NCBI GenBank assembly: GCA_001295905.1 | Contig: LJHT01000096.1 | Coordinates: 1-64,000, forward strand | Direction: 5' to 3' | DNA from: a beta proteobacterium AAP51 | GTDB lineage: Bacteria > Pseudomonadota > Gammaproteobacteria > Burkholderiales > Burkholderiaceae_C | DNA: 64,000 nucleotides | Shown: piece by piece, positions 22,246-31,791 of the stretch | How positions within the stretch are numbered: the stretch's first letter is position 1 | Layout: each line of letters begins with the position of its first letter | Made by a program: the position numbers and the translations under genes | Notes under the pieces: generated by a model | Database searches by the model: none | What the model was told of the DNA's origin: nothing | Seen by the model: the letters and a program-made list of their open reading frames with translations, nothing else

Positions 22246-22259
22246 TTGACCCAGCGCAA
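22246..22259 (+). promoter_or_regulatory. Candidate FNR/ANR-type site upstream of the CtpF-like ATPase
   Basis: TTGAC-CCAG-CGCAA matches the FNR-family consensus TTGAT-N4-ATCAA at eight of ten defined positions and is centred about 100 bp before the proposed ATG. CtpF-type pumps and universal stress proteins are oxygen-limitation genes in other bacteria, which fits. No strong -10 is visible at the expected distance (CATGCT at 22285 is the best), so the site is only a candidate. Confidence 0.4.
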
Positions 22260-22353
22260 AGCCCTACCCGGCAGCGCCCGGCAGCATGCTTCGCATGCGT
22301 CCCTGCCCTGCCCCCCGCCCGCGCGCATGCGCGCGCCACCGCCCGCGCACGGC

Positions 22354-25101
22354 ATGAAGCCGCACGTGCACGACAAGCCGCCGCCTTGGCATGCCGAAAC
22401 CGCACCGCAGGCCCTGGAGGCGCTGGCCACCGGCCCTGAAGGCCTTAGCACCGCCGAGGCCCGGCAACGCCAGCAAACCCACGGCCCCAACCGCCTGGCC
22501 GAAGCCCGGCCGCCGGGCCCGTGGCTTCGCCTGGCGCGACAGTTCAACAACCTGCTCTTGATGGTGCTGATGGCGGCAGCGGCCATCACCGCGGCCATGG
22601 GCCACTGGATCGACAGCGGCGTGATCGCCGCCGTGGTGGTGCTCAACGCGCTGGTGGGCTACGTGCAGGAAGGCAAGGCCGAGCGTGCGCTGCAGGCCAT
22701 CCGCCACCTGCTGGCACCGCGGGCGGTGGCGCTGCGCGATGGTCAGCCTCAGGAACTTGATGCCGCCGAACTGGTGCCGGGCGACGTCGTGCTGCTGGCC
22801 TCCGGCGACAGCCTGCCGGCCGACGTGCGCCTGCTGCAGGCCCGCAACCTGCGCGTGGATGAATCGGCACTGACCGGCGAATCGGTGCCGGTCGACAAAC
22901 ACACCGAAGCCGTGCCCGCCGAGGCCGCCATCGGCGACCGCCTGTGCATGGGTTACGCCGGCACCCTGGTCACGCAGGGCCAGGCGCGCGCGGTGGTGGT
23001 GGCCACGGGCGCCAACACGGAAATCGGGCGCATCGGCGGCCTGCTGGCCGCGGTGGAGAGCGGCACCACGCCGCTGCTGCGCAAGATGAACGCCTTCGGG
23101 CACCGTCTCACGCTGGTGATCTTGGCGGTGGCTGCAGCGCTGTTCGCCTTCGGCACGCTGGTGCGCGGCCTGTCGGTGGCCGACACCTTCATGGCCGCCG
23201 TGGGCCTGGCCGTGGCGGCCATTCCCGAAGGCTTGCCGGCCATCCTGACCATCACATTGGCCATCGGCGTGCAACGCATGGCCCGTCGGCACGCCGTCAT
23301 CCGGCGCCTGCCGGCCGTGGAAACACTGGGCTCGGTGACGGTCATCTGCTCCGACAAGACCGGCACGCTCACGCGCAACGAGATGACGGTGCAGGCCGTC
23401 GTGGTTGCCCACGCCCGCTACGAAGTGGAAGGCGCAGGCTATGCGCCGGACGGCGCCATCCTGCAAGACGGCCAGCCGCTCAACCCGGCCCCAGCACCGC
23501 CGCCGGGCACGAAGTGCCTGCAGCAACTGGCCGAAGTGGCGGCCTTGTGCAACGACGCCAGCCTGCAGCAAGACGCCAGCGGCTGGCGCCTGGCCGGCGA
23601 CCCCACCGAGGGCGCCCTGCTCACGCTGGCACTCAAGGCCGGCCTGCAGCCCGCAACGCTTCGCCAGCAGCGGGCAAGGCGCGACGTGATTCCTTTCGAG
23701 TCCGAGCACCGCTTCATGGCCACGCTGCACGCCAGTGCAGAGGGCGAAGACGACGCGGACGGCACGGGCAGGTCCGTGATGCTGGTGAAAGGCGCGCCCG
23801 AACGCGTGCTGGGGATGTGCAGCCACCAAGCCGGGCCCGAAGGCCTGCCCGAACCGCTGAACCCCGCGTTCTGGCACGCCGCCGTGCAGGCGCAGGCCAG
23901 CGCCGGGCGGCGCGTGCTGGCGCTGGCGCGGCGCGTGCTGCCGGCCGGCCAGCAGCGCCTGAGGCCAGCGGATGTCGAACAGGGGCTCACCTTGCTGGGC
24001 ATCGTGGGCATCATCGACCCGCCGCGGGCCGAAGCCATGCAAGCCGTGGCGCGCTGCCAGCAGGCCGGCATCCGCGTGGTGATGATCACCGGCGACCACG
24101 GCGTGACGGCCAGTGCCATCGCCGTACAACTGGGCCTGGGCGGCGGCAGCGCCGCCATCACCGGCCCGCAGATCGAGGCGCTGGACGACGAGGCGCTGCG
24201 CGAGACGGTCCGCGAAGTCCGCGTCTTCGCGCGCGCCAGCCCCGAACACAAGCTGCGCCTGGTGCGCGCGCTGCAGGCCAACGGCGAGATCGTCGCGATG
24301 ACGGGCGACGGCGTGAACGACGCACCGGCGCTGAAACAGGCCGACGTGGGCGTGGCCATGGGCATGAAGGGCACCGAGGCCGCCAAGCAGGCCGGTGCCG
24401 TGGTGCTGGCCGACGACAACTTCGCCTCCATCGCCCACGCGGTGGAAGAAGGCCGCACCGTCTACGACAACCTGAAGAAGACCATCACCTTCCTGCTGCC
24501 CATCAATGGCGGCGAATCGCTCACGCTGCTGCTGGCGGTGCTGCTGGGCGTGGCGCTGCCCATCCTGCCGGCGCAGGTGCTGTGGGTGAACATGGTCAGC
24601 TCGGTGGCCTTGGCCATGGTGCTGGCCTTCGAGCCACCCGAAGCCGGTGTGATGCGCCGCCCGCCGCGCCCCGCCGGCGAGCCGCTGCTCTCGGGCTTCC
24701 TGGTCTGGCGCGTGAGCTTCGTGTCCACGCTGTTCCTGGCCGGCATCTTCGGCATGTTCGAGTGGGCGCTGCGCCAGGGCGCCAGCCTGGACACCGCGCG
24801 CACCGTGGCCGTGAACACGCTGGTGTGCATGGAGGTGTTCTACCTCTTCAGCGTGCGCTACCTGAAGGCGCCCTCCTTCACCTGGCAAGGCGTGCGCGGC
24901 ACGCCGCTGGTGCTGGTGGCGGTGGCCGCGGTGGTGGTGCTGCAGGCCCTGTTCACCTACATGCCGCTGATGCACACGCTGTTCCAGACCGAGTCACTGT
25001 CGCCCGCCTGGGGCGTGGGCATCCTGGCTTGCGGCCTGGGTGTGGTGTGCATCCTCGAAGTCGAGAAGGCCGTGCTGCGCAGGCTCGGCCATCTGCCATG
25101 A
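22354..25101 (+). CDS. P-type cation-transporting ATPase, CtpF-like (type II)
   Basis: A 915-residue inner-membrane pump. Motifs in order: actuator TGES near residue 173, M4 AAIPEGLPAILT, phosphorylation DKTGTLT at Asp334, KGAPERVL nucleotide-binding motif, TGD, and GDGVNDAPALKQADVG near 651. M6 reads VNMVSSVALAMVLAFEPPEA, lacking the Asp of the SERCA-type NLVTDG motif. It instead resembles mycobacterial CtpF, so the transported ion may not be calcium. ATG 22354 (MKPHVHDK) is the likely start; ATG 22327 and the frame to 22246 are alternatives. A two-domain universal stress protein follows 71 bp downstream, as near ctpF in mycobacteria. Confidence 0.88.
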   Translation: MKPHVHDKPPPWHAETAPQALEALATGPEGLSTAEARQRQQTHGPNRLAEARPPGPWLRLARQFNNLLLMVLMAAAAITAAMGHWIDSGVIAAVVVLNALVGYVQEGKAERALQAIRHLLAPRAVALRDGQPQELDAAELVPGDVVLLASGDSLPADVRLLQARNLRVDESALTGESVPVDKHTEAVPAEAAIGDRLCMGYAGTLVTQGQARAVVVATGANTEIGRIGGLLAAVESGTTPLLRKMNAFGHRLTLVILAVAAALFAFGTLVRGLSVADTFMAAVGLAVAAIPEGLPAILTITLAIGVQRMARRHAVIRRLPAVETLGSVTVICSDKTGTLTRNEMTVQAVVVAHARYEVEGAGYAPDGAILQDGQPLNPAPAPPPGTKCLQQLAEVAALCNDASLQQDASGWRLAGDPTEGALLTLALKAGLQPATLRQQRARRDVIPFESEHRFMATLHASAEGEDDADGTGRSVMLVKGAPERVLGMCSHQAGPEGLPEPLNPAFWHAAVQAQASAGRRVLALARRVLPAGQQRLRPADVEQGLTLLGIVGIIDPPRAEAMQAVARCQQAGIRVVMITGDHGVTASAIAVQLGLGGGSAAITGPQIEALDDEALRETVREVRVFARASPEHKLRLVRALQANGEIVAMTGDGVNDAPALKQADVGVAMGMKGTEAAKQAGAVVLADDNFASIAHAVEEGRTVYDNLKKTITFLLPINGGESLTLLLAVLLGVALPILPAQVLWVNMVSSVALAMVLAFEPPEAGVMRRPPRPAGEPLLSGFLVWRVSFVSTLFLAGIFGMFEWALRQGASLDTARTVAVNTLVCMEVFYLFSVRYLKAPSFTWQGVRGTPLVLVAVAAVVVLQALFTYMPLMHTLFQTESLSPAWGVGILACGLGVVCILEVEKAVLRRLGHLP

Positions 25102-25172
25102 CCACCCCGGGCTCTGCCCCTGCAGCCGGGCCGGCTTCACATCACCGCGCCGCCCTTCAAGGAGAACCTTTG

Positions 25173-26066
25173 ATGAAGTCTGATCACCTGGTGTTGGCGG
25201 CTTCGGACCTCTCCGCCCCGGCGCGACACGCCGCCGAGCGTGCCGCCCGCGTGGCGCAGGACAGCGGTGCCGCGCTGGCGCTGCTGCATGTGATGCCCGC
25301 GGCCCCGGTGCAACAGCTGCGCGAGTGGCTCGGGGCCAGCTCGGGCACCGAGCAACAGCTGCGCGATGAAAACCGCCAGCAGCTGCAGGCCCTGGCGGCG
25401 CGGCTGCAGGCACAGTTCCCCATCCACATCCGAACCCTCGACAGCTGCGGCCCCGTGCTGCAGGACATCCAGCAACAGGCCGACCAGCTGGACGCCGCGC
25501 TGGTCGTGGTGGGTGCACGCGGCGCCAGCTACTTGCGCCGGCTGATGCTGGGCGGCACGGCGGAACGCCTGCTGCGCCGTACCACGCGGCCGGTGCTGGT
25601 GGTGCGGCAGACCCCCCACGAAAGCTACCGCCGGGTGCTGGTGGCGCTGGACTTTTCACCCTGGTCGGCGCAGGCCCTGGCACTGGCCCGGCGGGTGGCG
25701 CCGCAGGCCAGGCTGGTGTTGTTCAGCGCCTACCAGGTGCCTTTCGAAGGCAAGCTGCAGTTCGCTGGCGTGAACGAAACCGCCATCCGCCACTATCGGG
25801 AACAGATGCGCGTGCAGACCACCCAGCGCGTGCATGCGCTGGCCGCTGCCAGCGGCCTGCAGGCGCAGGCCTGGGAAGCCTGCATCGTCGAAGGCGAAGC
25901 TGCGCAGTGCATCCTGGAACAGGAGCAGGAGCAAGACTGCGACCTCGTCGTGATGGGCAAACACGGCCAGTCGATGACCGAAGACCTGCTGCTGGGCAGC
26001 GTGAGTCGGCACGTGCTGTCCGAGGGCAGCACCGACGTTCTGGTGTCCACCGACCGCGCGGCCTGA
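25173..26066 (+). CDS. Tandem-domain universal stress protein
   Basis: A 297-residue cytoplasmic protein with two UspA domains. The first (about 1-145) ends with VVVGARGASYLRRLMLGGTA...RTTRPVLVV. The second (about 150-297) has VALDFSPWSAQAL and VVMGKHGQSMTEDLLLGSVSRH. The G-2x-G-9x-G-S/T nucleotide-binding pattern is complete in the second (GKHGQSMTEDLLLGSVS) and near-complete in the first (GARGASYLRRLMLGGTA), so ATP binding is plausible. AAGGAG lies upstream of ATG 25173. It follows the CtpF-like pump and probably shares its promoter. Confidence 0.92.
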   Translation: MKSDHLVLAASDLSAPARHAAERAARVAQDSGAALALLHVMPAAPVQQLREWLGASSGTEQQLRDENRQQLQALAARLQAQFPIHIRTLDSCGPVLQDIQQQADQLDAALVVVGARGASYLRRLMLGGTAERLLRRTTRPVLVVRQTPHESYRRVLVALDFSPWSAQALALARRVAPQARLVLFSAYQVPFEGKLQFAGVNETAIRHYREQMRVQTTQRVHALAAASGLQAQAWEACIVEGEAAQCILEQEQEQDCDLVVMGKHGQSMTEDLLLGSVSRHVLSEGSTDVLVSTDRAA

Positions 26067-26093
26067 ACGGCCAGCGCGGCCCGCGCCTCGGCG

Positions 26094-27701
26094 TCAGCGC
26101 CGGTCGCTCACCGGCAGGTCTTTCGGGTGGCTGATGAGGTAGTCGGCACTGAAGCGGGCCGTCTGGCCGGGCGCCAGAGTCATCGCCCACACCACGATGC
26201 CGGGCTGCTCTTGCCAGAAGCCGGGCCGCACCGCCGGCTCGAACTGGCGCGTGACGGTGATCTGCTCGTCGCTGCTGACGGGGCTGGCTTCCAGCACTTC
26301 CAGCGCGATGGCGCTGCGGCGGCGGTTTTCCACCACATAGGCATGGCTGATGCGCCGCTCGCTGCGCGTGCCGATGAAGCCCGTGCTGCCGCGCGTCTGC
26401 TGGCTGGGCACCACCTGCACACGCACCAGTTCGTCGCGGCCGAAAGGCAAGCTCAGGCGTTCCAGCGAGCCGGTGCGCCACACGCTCTGGCCCACCACCT
26501 GCGTGCCGCGCAGCAGTTGCAGCGGACCGTCGGGCCACACGCCCGCCGGCGTGGGCATCTCGGCCACCAGCCAGGCGCTGGCATCGGCCTGCGGCGTGGT
26601 CTGCACCTTCAGCGTGACGGGCAGGCGGGCGCTGCCCAGCGACAGGTTCACGCGCTGCGCGCCGCTGCCCACGTCCACCGCACCCGGCACCTCGAACTCG
26701 GTGGCGAATTCGCCCTGGCTCACCTGCACGGCGAACTCGAGCGGCCCTTCGCCGGCCGCGCGCTGCTTGGCCGCATCGGCCATCGCGGGGGCGAAAGAGC
26801 GCGCCAGGGCCGGTGCAGGCGCTGCGGGCGGGGCCGGCGGCTGGGGCAGCACCGTCCAGCGGCGGGGTTGCGGCCCGCTGGTGCTGCTGCGCGGTGAACC
26901 GGTGGACAGGCGCAAGGCCACGCCCGTCCAGTCTTCACCGCTGCGCTGGCTGACCTGCGCCAGGCGCTCGAGGTCGACCTGCCCGGCTTCGTGGTCCAGC
27001 GTGGCGCGGTAGGCGGGCGCCCAGGTGGGGCCGGCCACCTGGTAGTGCAGGCGCACGGTGCCCTCGCGGCTGGCATTCAGGGCGATGCGCAGTTCCCGCA
27101 CGTCGCCGTCCTGGCGCACGAGGCGGTCGCGCTCGGTCTGCAGCGGCCGCAGCTCGCGTTCCAGCGCGTTGATCTCGCGCCCCAGGCGGTTCTGCTCGGC
27201 CAGCGCACCCTGGCCGGCGCGCTGCAGCGCCGCCAGCGTGGCCGGCAGCTGCGCCAGCGGGCCCGGTGCCGTGGCGGCACGCGGCGCCGAGGCCCCCGCG
27301 GAGGGCGGCGCCAGGGCCCGCAGGTAGCCCAGCGCGATGTCGTGGCCCCCGCTTTCGGCGCGCAAGGCCTCGATGCGGTCTTCCAGCGCGCGGATGCGGC
27401 TGTCCAGCGGGCTGGCACTGCACTCGGGCACTTCCACGCGCGGCCGGTTGATGGCGCTCACCGGGCCCAGGCGGATGCTGGCCTCGGCCTCCACGCGCAG
27501 GCTGGCCATGTCGAAGTTCGGGCTCAGGCAGTTCAGCACCAGTTCGCGCGCGCCTGCGGCCACGCGCGCGCTGCGCTCCACGGCGGCCAGGCCCGGGTAG
27601 ACCGTCACCCGCTCGATGCGCGAGCCCTGGGCGTGGCTGGTGGGCGTGGCCACGGCGAGCAGCCAGGGGGTGATGAACAGCAACGGCAGGCGAGTTTTCA
27701 A
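26094..27701 (-). CDS. Exported DUF4139-domain protein
   Basis: A 535-residue envelope protein of unknown function. TTG 27701 is the best start: AAGGAG lies just upstream (27713-27708), and the product opens with a signal peptide (KTRLPLLFITPWLLAVATPT, SHAQ). Residues about 20-120 form the DUF4140-like N-terminal part (RIERVTVYPGLAAVERSARV), then comes a coiled-coil segment rich in Glu/Arg/Leu. The DUF4139 beta-rich part runs to the end (YQVAGPTWAPAYRATLD, then EDWTGVALRLSTGSP). Proteins of this architecture include the mucoidy inhibitor-like MuiA group. It is convergent with the USP gene and monocistronic as far as can be seen. Confidence 0.78.
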   Translation of the reverse strand: MKTRLPLLFITPWLLAVATPTSHAQGSRIERVTVYPGLAAVERSARVAAGARELVLNCLSPNFDMASLRVEAEASIRLGPVSAINRPRVEVPECSASPLDSRIRALEDRIEALRAESGGHDIALGYLRALAPPSAGASAPRAATAPGPLAQLPATLAALQRAGQGALAEQNRLGREINALERELRPLQTERDRLVRQDGDVRELRIALNASREGTVRLHYQVAGPTWAPAYRATLDHEAGQVDLERLAQVSQRSGEDWTGVALRLSTGSPRSSTSGPQPRRWTVLPQPPAPPAAPAPALARSFAPAMADAAKQRAAGEGPLEFAVQVSQGEFATEFEVPGAVDVGSGAQRVNLSLGSARLPVTLKVQTTPQADASAWLVAEMPTPAGVWPDGPLQLLRGTQVVGQSVWRTGSLERLSLPFGRDELVRVQVVPSQQTRGSTGFIGTRSERRISHAYVVENRRRSAIALEVLEASPVSSDEQITVTRQFEPAVRPGFWQEQPGIVVWAMTLAPGQTARFSADYLISHPKDLPVSDRR

Positions 27702-27806
27702 GCAGGGCTCCTTCGACGGGGGCTGCCGATGCCGCAGCCCGCAGCGGCATTCTCGGGCGTGCCGGTGCACAGTGCCCGCGCCAGTGCGCGGGCCACGGGG
27801 TCAGCG

Positions 27807-28565
27807 CTAGAGGCTGCGCTGGTTCACGCGCTGCGCCAGCTCGGCCGCGCTCTCGCGCCTTTCGCTGTAGCGGTCCACCAGGTAGGGGGCCACTTCGCGC
27901 GTGAGCAGCGTGAACTTCATCAGCTCTTCCATCACGTCGACCACGCGCTCGTAGTAGGCCGAAGGCTTCATGCGCCCGGCCTCGTCGAACTCGAGGTAGG
28001 CCTTGGCCACCGACGACTGGTTGGGAATGGTCAGCATGCGCATCCAGCGCCCCAGCACGCGCATCTGGTTGACGGCATTGAAGGACTGCGAGCCGCCCGA
28101 GACCTGCATCACCGCCAGCGTCTTGCCCTGCGTGGGCCGCACGGCGCCGACGTTCAGCGGTATCCAGTCGATCTGCGCCTTCAGGATGCCGGTCATGGCG
28201 CCGTGGCGCTCGGGCGAGGTCCACACCATGCCCTCGGCCCAGGTGGCAGCCTCGCGCAGGGCCTGCACCTTCGGGTGGCTCTCGGGCACGCTGTCGGGCA
28301 GCGGCAGCCCGGCGGGGTCGAAGACACGCACCTCACCGCCCATGGCGCGCAGCAGGCGCGCGGCTTCCAGCGTCAGGAGCTTGCTGTAGGAACGTTCGCG
28401 CAGCGAGCCGTAGAGCAGCAGAAAACGCGGTGCATGCCGGGCCGTGCCCACGGGCGCGAACTGCGCGGCGGTGGGCACCTGAAACAGCGCGGGGTCGATG
28501 TGGGGCAGGCTGTCGTCGGCCGGGCCGGCATCGAGCAAACTGGGGTCAGGCAGGGACACGAACAC
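27807..28565 (-). CDS. arsH: ArsH organoarsenical oxidase (NADPH-dependent FMN reductase)
   Basis: A 252-residue flavodoxin-like enzyme. ArsH proteins oxidise trivalent methyl- and aromatic arsenicals to less toxic pentavalent forms using FMN and NADPH. Hallmarks are [16 protein letters not shown] (FMN phosphate loop), [20 protein letters not shown], and [16 protein letters not shown]. The N-terminal ~45 residues form the usual ArsH extension. It is the last gene of the minus-strand ars operon, 29 bp after acr3. Confidence 0.95.
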   Translation of the reverse strand: MFVSLPDPSLLDAGPADDSLPHIDPALFQVPTAAQFAPVGTARHAPRFLLLYGSLRERSYSKLLTLEAARLLRAMGGEVRVFDPAGLPLPDSVPESHPKVQALREAATWAEGMVWTSPERHGAMTGILKAQIDWIPLNVGAVRPTQGKTLAVMQVSGGSQSFNAVNQMRVLGRWMRMLTIPNQSSVAKAYLEFDEAGRMKPSAYYERVVDVMEELMKFTLLTREVAPYLVDRYSERRESAAELAQRVNQRSL

Positions 28566-28594
28566 CTCAGGCGGAAGGAGCGGGCCTCGGAGTT

Positions 28595-29614
28595 TCAGGC
28601 AGGAAACCAGTGCCGCGTGCGGTTGGCCAGCGCCACCAGCGACAGCATCACCGGCACCTCCACCAGCACGCCCACCACCGTGGCCAGCGCCGCACCCGAA
28701 TTCAGGCCGAAGAGCGAGATGGCCACGGCCACGGCGAGTTCGAAGAAATTCGAGGTGCCGATCATGCAGGCCGGTGCCGCCACGCGGTGCGGCAGGCGCA
28801 TCTTCCAGGCCGCGGCATAGGCGATGGCGAAGATGCCGTAGCTCTGCAGCACCAGCGGCACGGCAATCATCAGAATGACCAGCGGCTGCTCAATCAACGT
28901 GCGCGCCTGGAAGCCAAACAGCAGCACCACGGTGGCGATGAGCCCGAGCACGCTGAAGGGCTTGAGCGCCGCCACGCCGCGCGCCAGGCGCTCGGGGCCG
29001 CCCGACTTCAGCCAGAGCTGGCGCGTGGCCGCACCGGCCAGCAGCGGCAGCACCACGTACAGCACCGTGCTGAGCGCCAGCGTCTGCCAGGGCACGGTGA
29101 CATCGGTCACGCCCAGCAGGAAGGCGGCGATGGGGGCGAAGGCGAAGACCATGATGAGGTCGTTCACCGACACCTGGACCAGCGTGTAGGCGGCGTCGCC
29201 TTTCACCAGCTGGCTCCAGACGAAGACCATGGCGGTGCAGGGCGCCACGCCCAGCAGGATCATGCCGGCGATGTACTCGCTGGCCGAGGCGGGGTCGACC
29301 CAGGGCGCGAACACGTGCTCGAAGAACAGCACCGCCAGCGCCGCCATCGTGAAGGGCTTGACCAGCCAGTTGATCACCAGCGTGAGCACCAGGCCGCGCG
29401 GCCGCTGACCCACCTGCTTGATCGACGCGAAGTCGATCTGGATCATCATCGGGTAGATCATCACCCAGATGAACACCGCCACGACCAGGTTGACGTGGGC
29501 CCATTCCACGGCAGCCACGGCCTGGAAGACGCCCGGCACGGCCAGGCCCAGGGCCACTCCGGCGGCCATGCCCAGGCCCACCCAGACGGAGAGGTAACGC
29601 TCGAACAGCCCCAT
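28595..29614 (-). CDS. acr3: Acr3-type arsenite efflux permease
   Basis: A 339-residue inner-membrane carrier with about ten hydrophobic segments. Acr3 extrudes arsenite as an antiporter. The family's essential Cys is present in the fourth segment ([17 protein letters not shown]), and the C-terminal [18 protein letters not shown] motif is characteristic. It is not the unrelated ArsB family. It is sandwiched between arsC (23 bp upstream) and arsH, and would export the arsenite made by ArsC. Confidence 0.95.
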   Translation of the reverse strand: MGLFERYLSVWVGLGMAAGVALGLAVPGVFQAVAAVEWAHVNLVVAVFIWVMIYPMMIQIDFASIKQVGQRPRGLVLTLVINWLVKPFTMAALAVLFFEHVFAPWVDPASASEYIAGMILLGVAPCTAMVFVWSQLVKGDAAYTLVQVSVNDLIMVFAFAPIAAFLLGVTDVTVPWQTLALSTVLYVVLPLLAGAATRQLWLKSGGPERLARGVAALKPFSVLGLIATVVLLFGFQARTLIEQPLVILMIAVPLVLQSYGIFAIAYAAAWKMRLPHRVAAPACMIGTSNFFELAVAVAISLFGLNSGAALATVVGVLVEVPVMLSLVALANRTRHWFPA

Positions 29615-29637
29615 GCGCGCTGGCTGGCCGGGCGTGC

Positions 29638-30132
29638 TCAGCGCGTGCCGATGGCGCGCACCTCGCGCTGCAGCGCCAGGCGGTCCAGCGAGGCCAGCGG
29701 CAAGGCCAGCATCAGGTCGATGCGGCGCTTCAGCGTGGTGGCGGCGTCCCAGAACGCCAAGGCGCGTTCTTCATCGCTGCCGGCCACGGCGGCCGGGTCG
29801 GGCACGCCCCAGTGCGCCGACATCGGCTGGCCCGGCCACACCGGGCAGGCCTCGCCGGCGGCCTTGTCGCAGACGGTGAACACGAAGTCCATCTGCGGCG
29901 CATCGGCTTGCGCGAACTCGCCCCAGCTCTTGCTGCGGAAGCCCTCGGCGGGCACGTGCATCTTCTTCAGCGTGGCCAGGGCCAGCGCATGCACTTCGCC
30001 ACTGGGCTGGCTGCCTGCCGAATAGGCCACGAATCCACGATGGCCGGCGTGGTTCAGCAGGCCCTCGGCCATGATGGAACGGGCCGAGTTGTGGGTGCAG
30101 ATGAAGAGCACGCGGTAGATCTTGTCGGTCAT
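29638..30132 (-). CDS. arsC: Arsenate reductase, thioredoxin-coupled type
   Basis: A 164-residue LMW-phosphatase-fold reductase converting arsenate to arsenite. The nucleophile is Cys12 in [10 protein letters not shown] (CX5R loop), and the resolving Cys pair lies in [15 protein letters not shown]. Asp in WGVPDPAAV is the general acid. I chose ATG 30132 ([10 protein letters not shown]); the upstream open frame is Arg/Pro-rich and not family-like. It lies between arsR and acr3 in the operon. Confidence 0.94.
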   Translation of the reverse strand: MTDKIYRVLFICTHNSARSIMAEGLLNHAGHRGFVAYSAGSQPSGEVHALALATLKKMHVPAEGFRSKSWGEFAQADAPQMDFVFTVCDKAAGEACPVWPGQPMSAHWGVPDPAAVAGSDEERALAFWDAATTLKRRIDLMLALPLASLDRLALQREVRAIGTR

Positions 30133-30197
30133 GGGCAGGTCCTGCGGGGTTGAAGAGGCTCGGGCATGCAAAGGGGGTGGCCGGCGTTCGCGGGCGC

Positions 30198-30524
30198 TCA
30201 ACAGTCGGTGCAGGCCGGGGCCACCTGCACTTCGCAGGGTTGGCCAGCGCAGCAGTGCGCGGCCAGGTAGGCCAGCAGCTCGTTCATCAGCGCCAGTTCA
30301 GGCCGGTAGATGAGGTGGCGGCCCTGGCGCTCTTGCGTCACCAGGCCCGCGTGGGTGAGTTCCTTCAGATGGAAGCTGAGCGTGGAGGCACTGACGCCCA
30401 GCGTGGCGGCCAGCACGCCGGGCGTCAGCCCCTGGGGACCGGCACCCACGAGGGCGCGAAACACGCGCAGGCGCATGCCCTGGGCCAGAGCAGCCAGGGC
30501 GGTGACGGCGGCTGTTTCGTCCAT
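30198..30524 (-). CDS. arsR: ArsR-family arsenite-responsive repressor
   Basis: A 108-residue winged-helix repressor (SASTLSFHLKELTHAGLV recognition region). It lacks the ELCVCDL-type sensor of plasmid R773 ArsR. Instead it has Cys91, Cys92 and Cys97 in HCCAGQPC plus Cys105 and Cys108 at the extreme C-terminus. This resembles the C-terminal As(III) site of Acidithiobacillus ArsR, although the spacing is one residue shorter. It is encoded inside the operon, after gapdh and arsJ, 65 bp before arsC; an internal promoter in that gap is possible but not evident. Confidence 0.93.
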   Translation of the reverse strand: MDETAAVTALAALAQGMRLRVFRALVGAGPQGLTPGVLAATLGVSASTLSFHLKELTHAGLVTQERQGRHLIYRPELALMNELLAYLAAHCCAGQPCEVQVAPACTDC

Positions 30525-30543
30525 GCGCAGGCTTCTTCTGGCT

Positions 30544-31776
30544 TCAAGGTGTGGCGGCCGCGGCCGGCAGGCTGCGCTGCACCGGCAGGCTCAAGGTCAC
30601 CAGCCAGCAGACGGCCAGCATCAGCGCCGAGCCTGCCAGCACGCCCACCAGCCCGAACTGCTGGTACAGCAGGCCCGACATCAGCGTGCCGAAGAAGCGG
30701 CCCAGTGCATTGGCGGCGTAGTAGAAGCCCACGTCTTCGGCCGCCTTCTCGCTGCCGGCGTAGGCCAGGATGAGGTAGGAATGCACCGAGGAATTGATGG
30801 CGAAGGCAAAGCCGAAGACGGCCAGGCCGCCCACCACCACCCATTCCAGGTGCGGCACCTCGGCCAGCACCAGGCCCGCCAGCGCCATGGGCACCAGGGC
30901 CAGCAGGGCCGACCACAGCCGCGCGGCCGGCACCTCGGCGCTGAGCCCGTCTTCGCTGCGGCGCACCAGGTTCGGCGCCAGGCCCTGCACCACGCCGTAG
31001 GCGATGGTCCACAGCGCCAGGAAGGCGCCCACCATCGTGAAGGTCCAGCCCACCGAGTACAGGAACACCGGCACGCCGACCACGAACCACACGTCACGAG
31101 CGCCGAACAGCACCACACGCGCGGCCGCCAGCAGGTTGATGCCGCGGTTCTTGGCGAACAGTTCCTTGGCCGACTTCGAGGCCTTGCTCTTGCCCATCAG
31201 GGCAGGCACGAAGACCACCACGCCCAGCAGCACCACCGCCAGCAGGCCCGCCATCGCCCACAGGCTGTGCTGGAAGCCCAGCACCTGCAGCAGCAGCCCG
31301 CCGAGGAAGAAACCCACGCCCTTCATCGCGTTCTTGCTGCCGGTGAAGAACGCCACCCACTTGAAGAGCTGGCCAGAGGCAGAACCGGCCGTCAGCTTGA
31401 TGGCCGACTTGCTGGCGGTCTTGGTCAGGTCCTTGGCCACGCCGCACACGCCCTGGGCCAGCACCACCCACGCCACCGACATCACCGCCGTCCAACTGGG
31501 CGACAGCGCCGAGAGCAGCAGGAAGCCGCTGATCTGCGTGGCCAGCCCCACCACCAGCATGCGCTGGATGCCGTAACGCGTGGCCAGCCAGCCGCCGATG
31601 AGGTTGGCCACCACGCCCATGGCCTCGTACAGCAGGAACAGGAAAGCCAGCGTGAAAGGTGAATAACCCAGCTGGTAGAAGTGCAGCAGCACCAGCATGC
31701 GCAGCGCGCCATCACTGAGCGTGAAGCCCCAGTAGGCCGCTGTGACGATGGCGTAGTTGCGCGTGCCGGTGTTCAT
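30544..31776 (-). CDS. arsJ: ArsJ organoarsenical (1-arseno-3-phosphoglycerate) exporter
   Basis: A 410-residue major-facilitator permease with about 11-12 hydrophobic segments. ArsJ exports 1-arseno-3-phosphoglycerate made by the partner GAPDH, which then breaks down to arsenate outside. The N-terminus NYAIVTAAYWGFTLSDGALR and the segment KDLTKTASKSAIKLTAGSAS are typical of ArsJ. It lies 15 bp after the operon's gapdh gene, exactly the pairing the pathway needs. It is 19 bp from arsR. Confidence 0.95.
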   Translation of the reverse strand: MNTGTRNYAIVTAAYWGFTLSDGALRMLVLLHFYQLGYSPFTLAFLFLLYEAMGVVANLIGGWLATRYGIQRMLVVGLATQISGFLLLSALSPSWTAVMSVAWVVLAQGVCGVAKDLTKTASKSAIKLTAGSASGQLFKWVAFFTGSKNAMKGVGFFLGGLLLQVLGFQHSLWAMAGLLAVVLLGVVVFVPALMGKSKASKSAKELFAKNRGINLLAAARVVLFGARDVWFVVGVPVFLYSVGWTFTMVGAFLALWTIAYGVVQGLAPNLVRRSEDGLSAEVPAARLWSALLALVPMALAGLVLAEVPHLEWVVVGGLAVFGFAFAINSSVHSYLILAYAGSEKAAEDVGFYYAANALGRFFGTLMSGLLYQQFGLVGVLAGSALMLAVCWLVTLSLPVQRSLPAAAATP

Positions 31777-31791
31777 CGCACGGGCCCGGGT

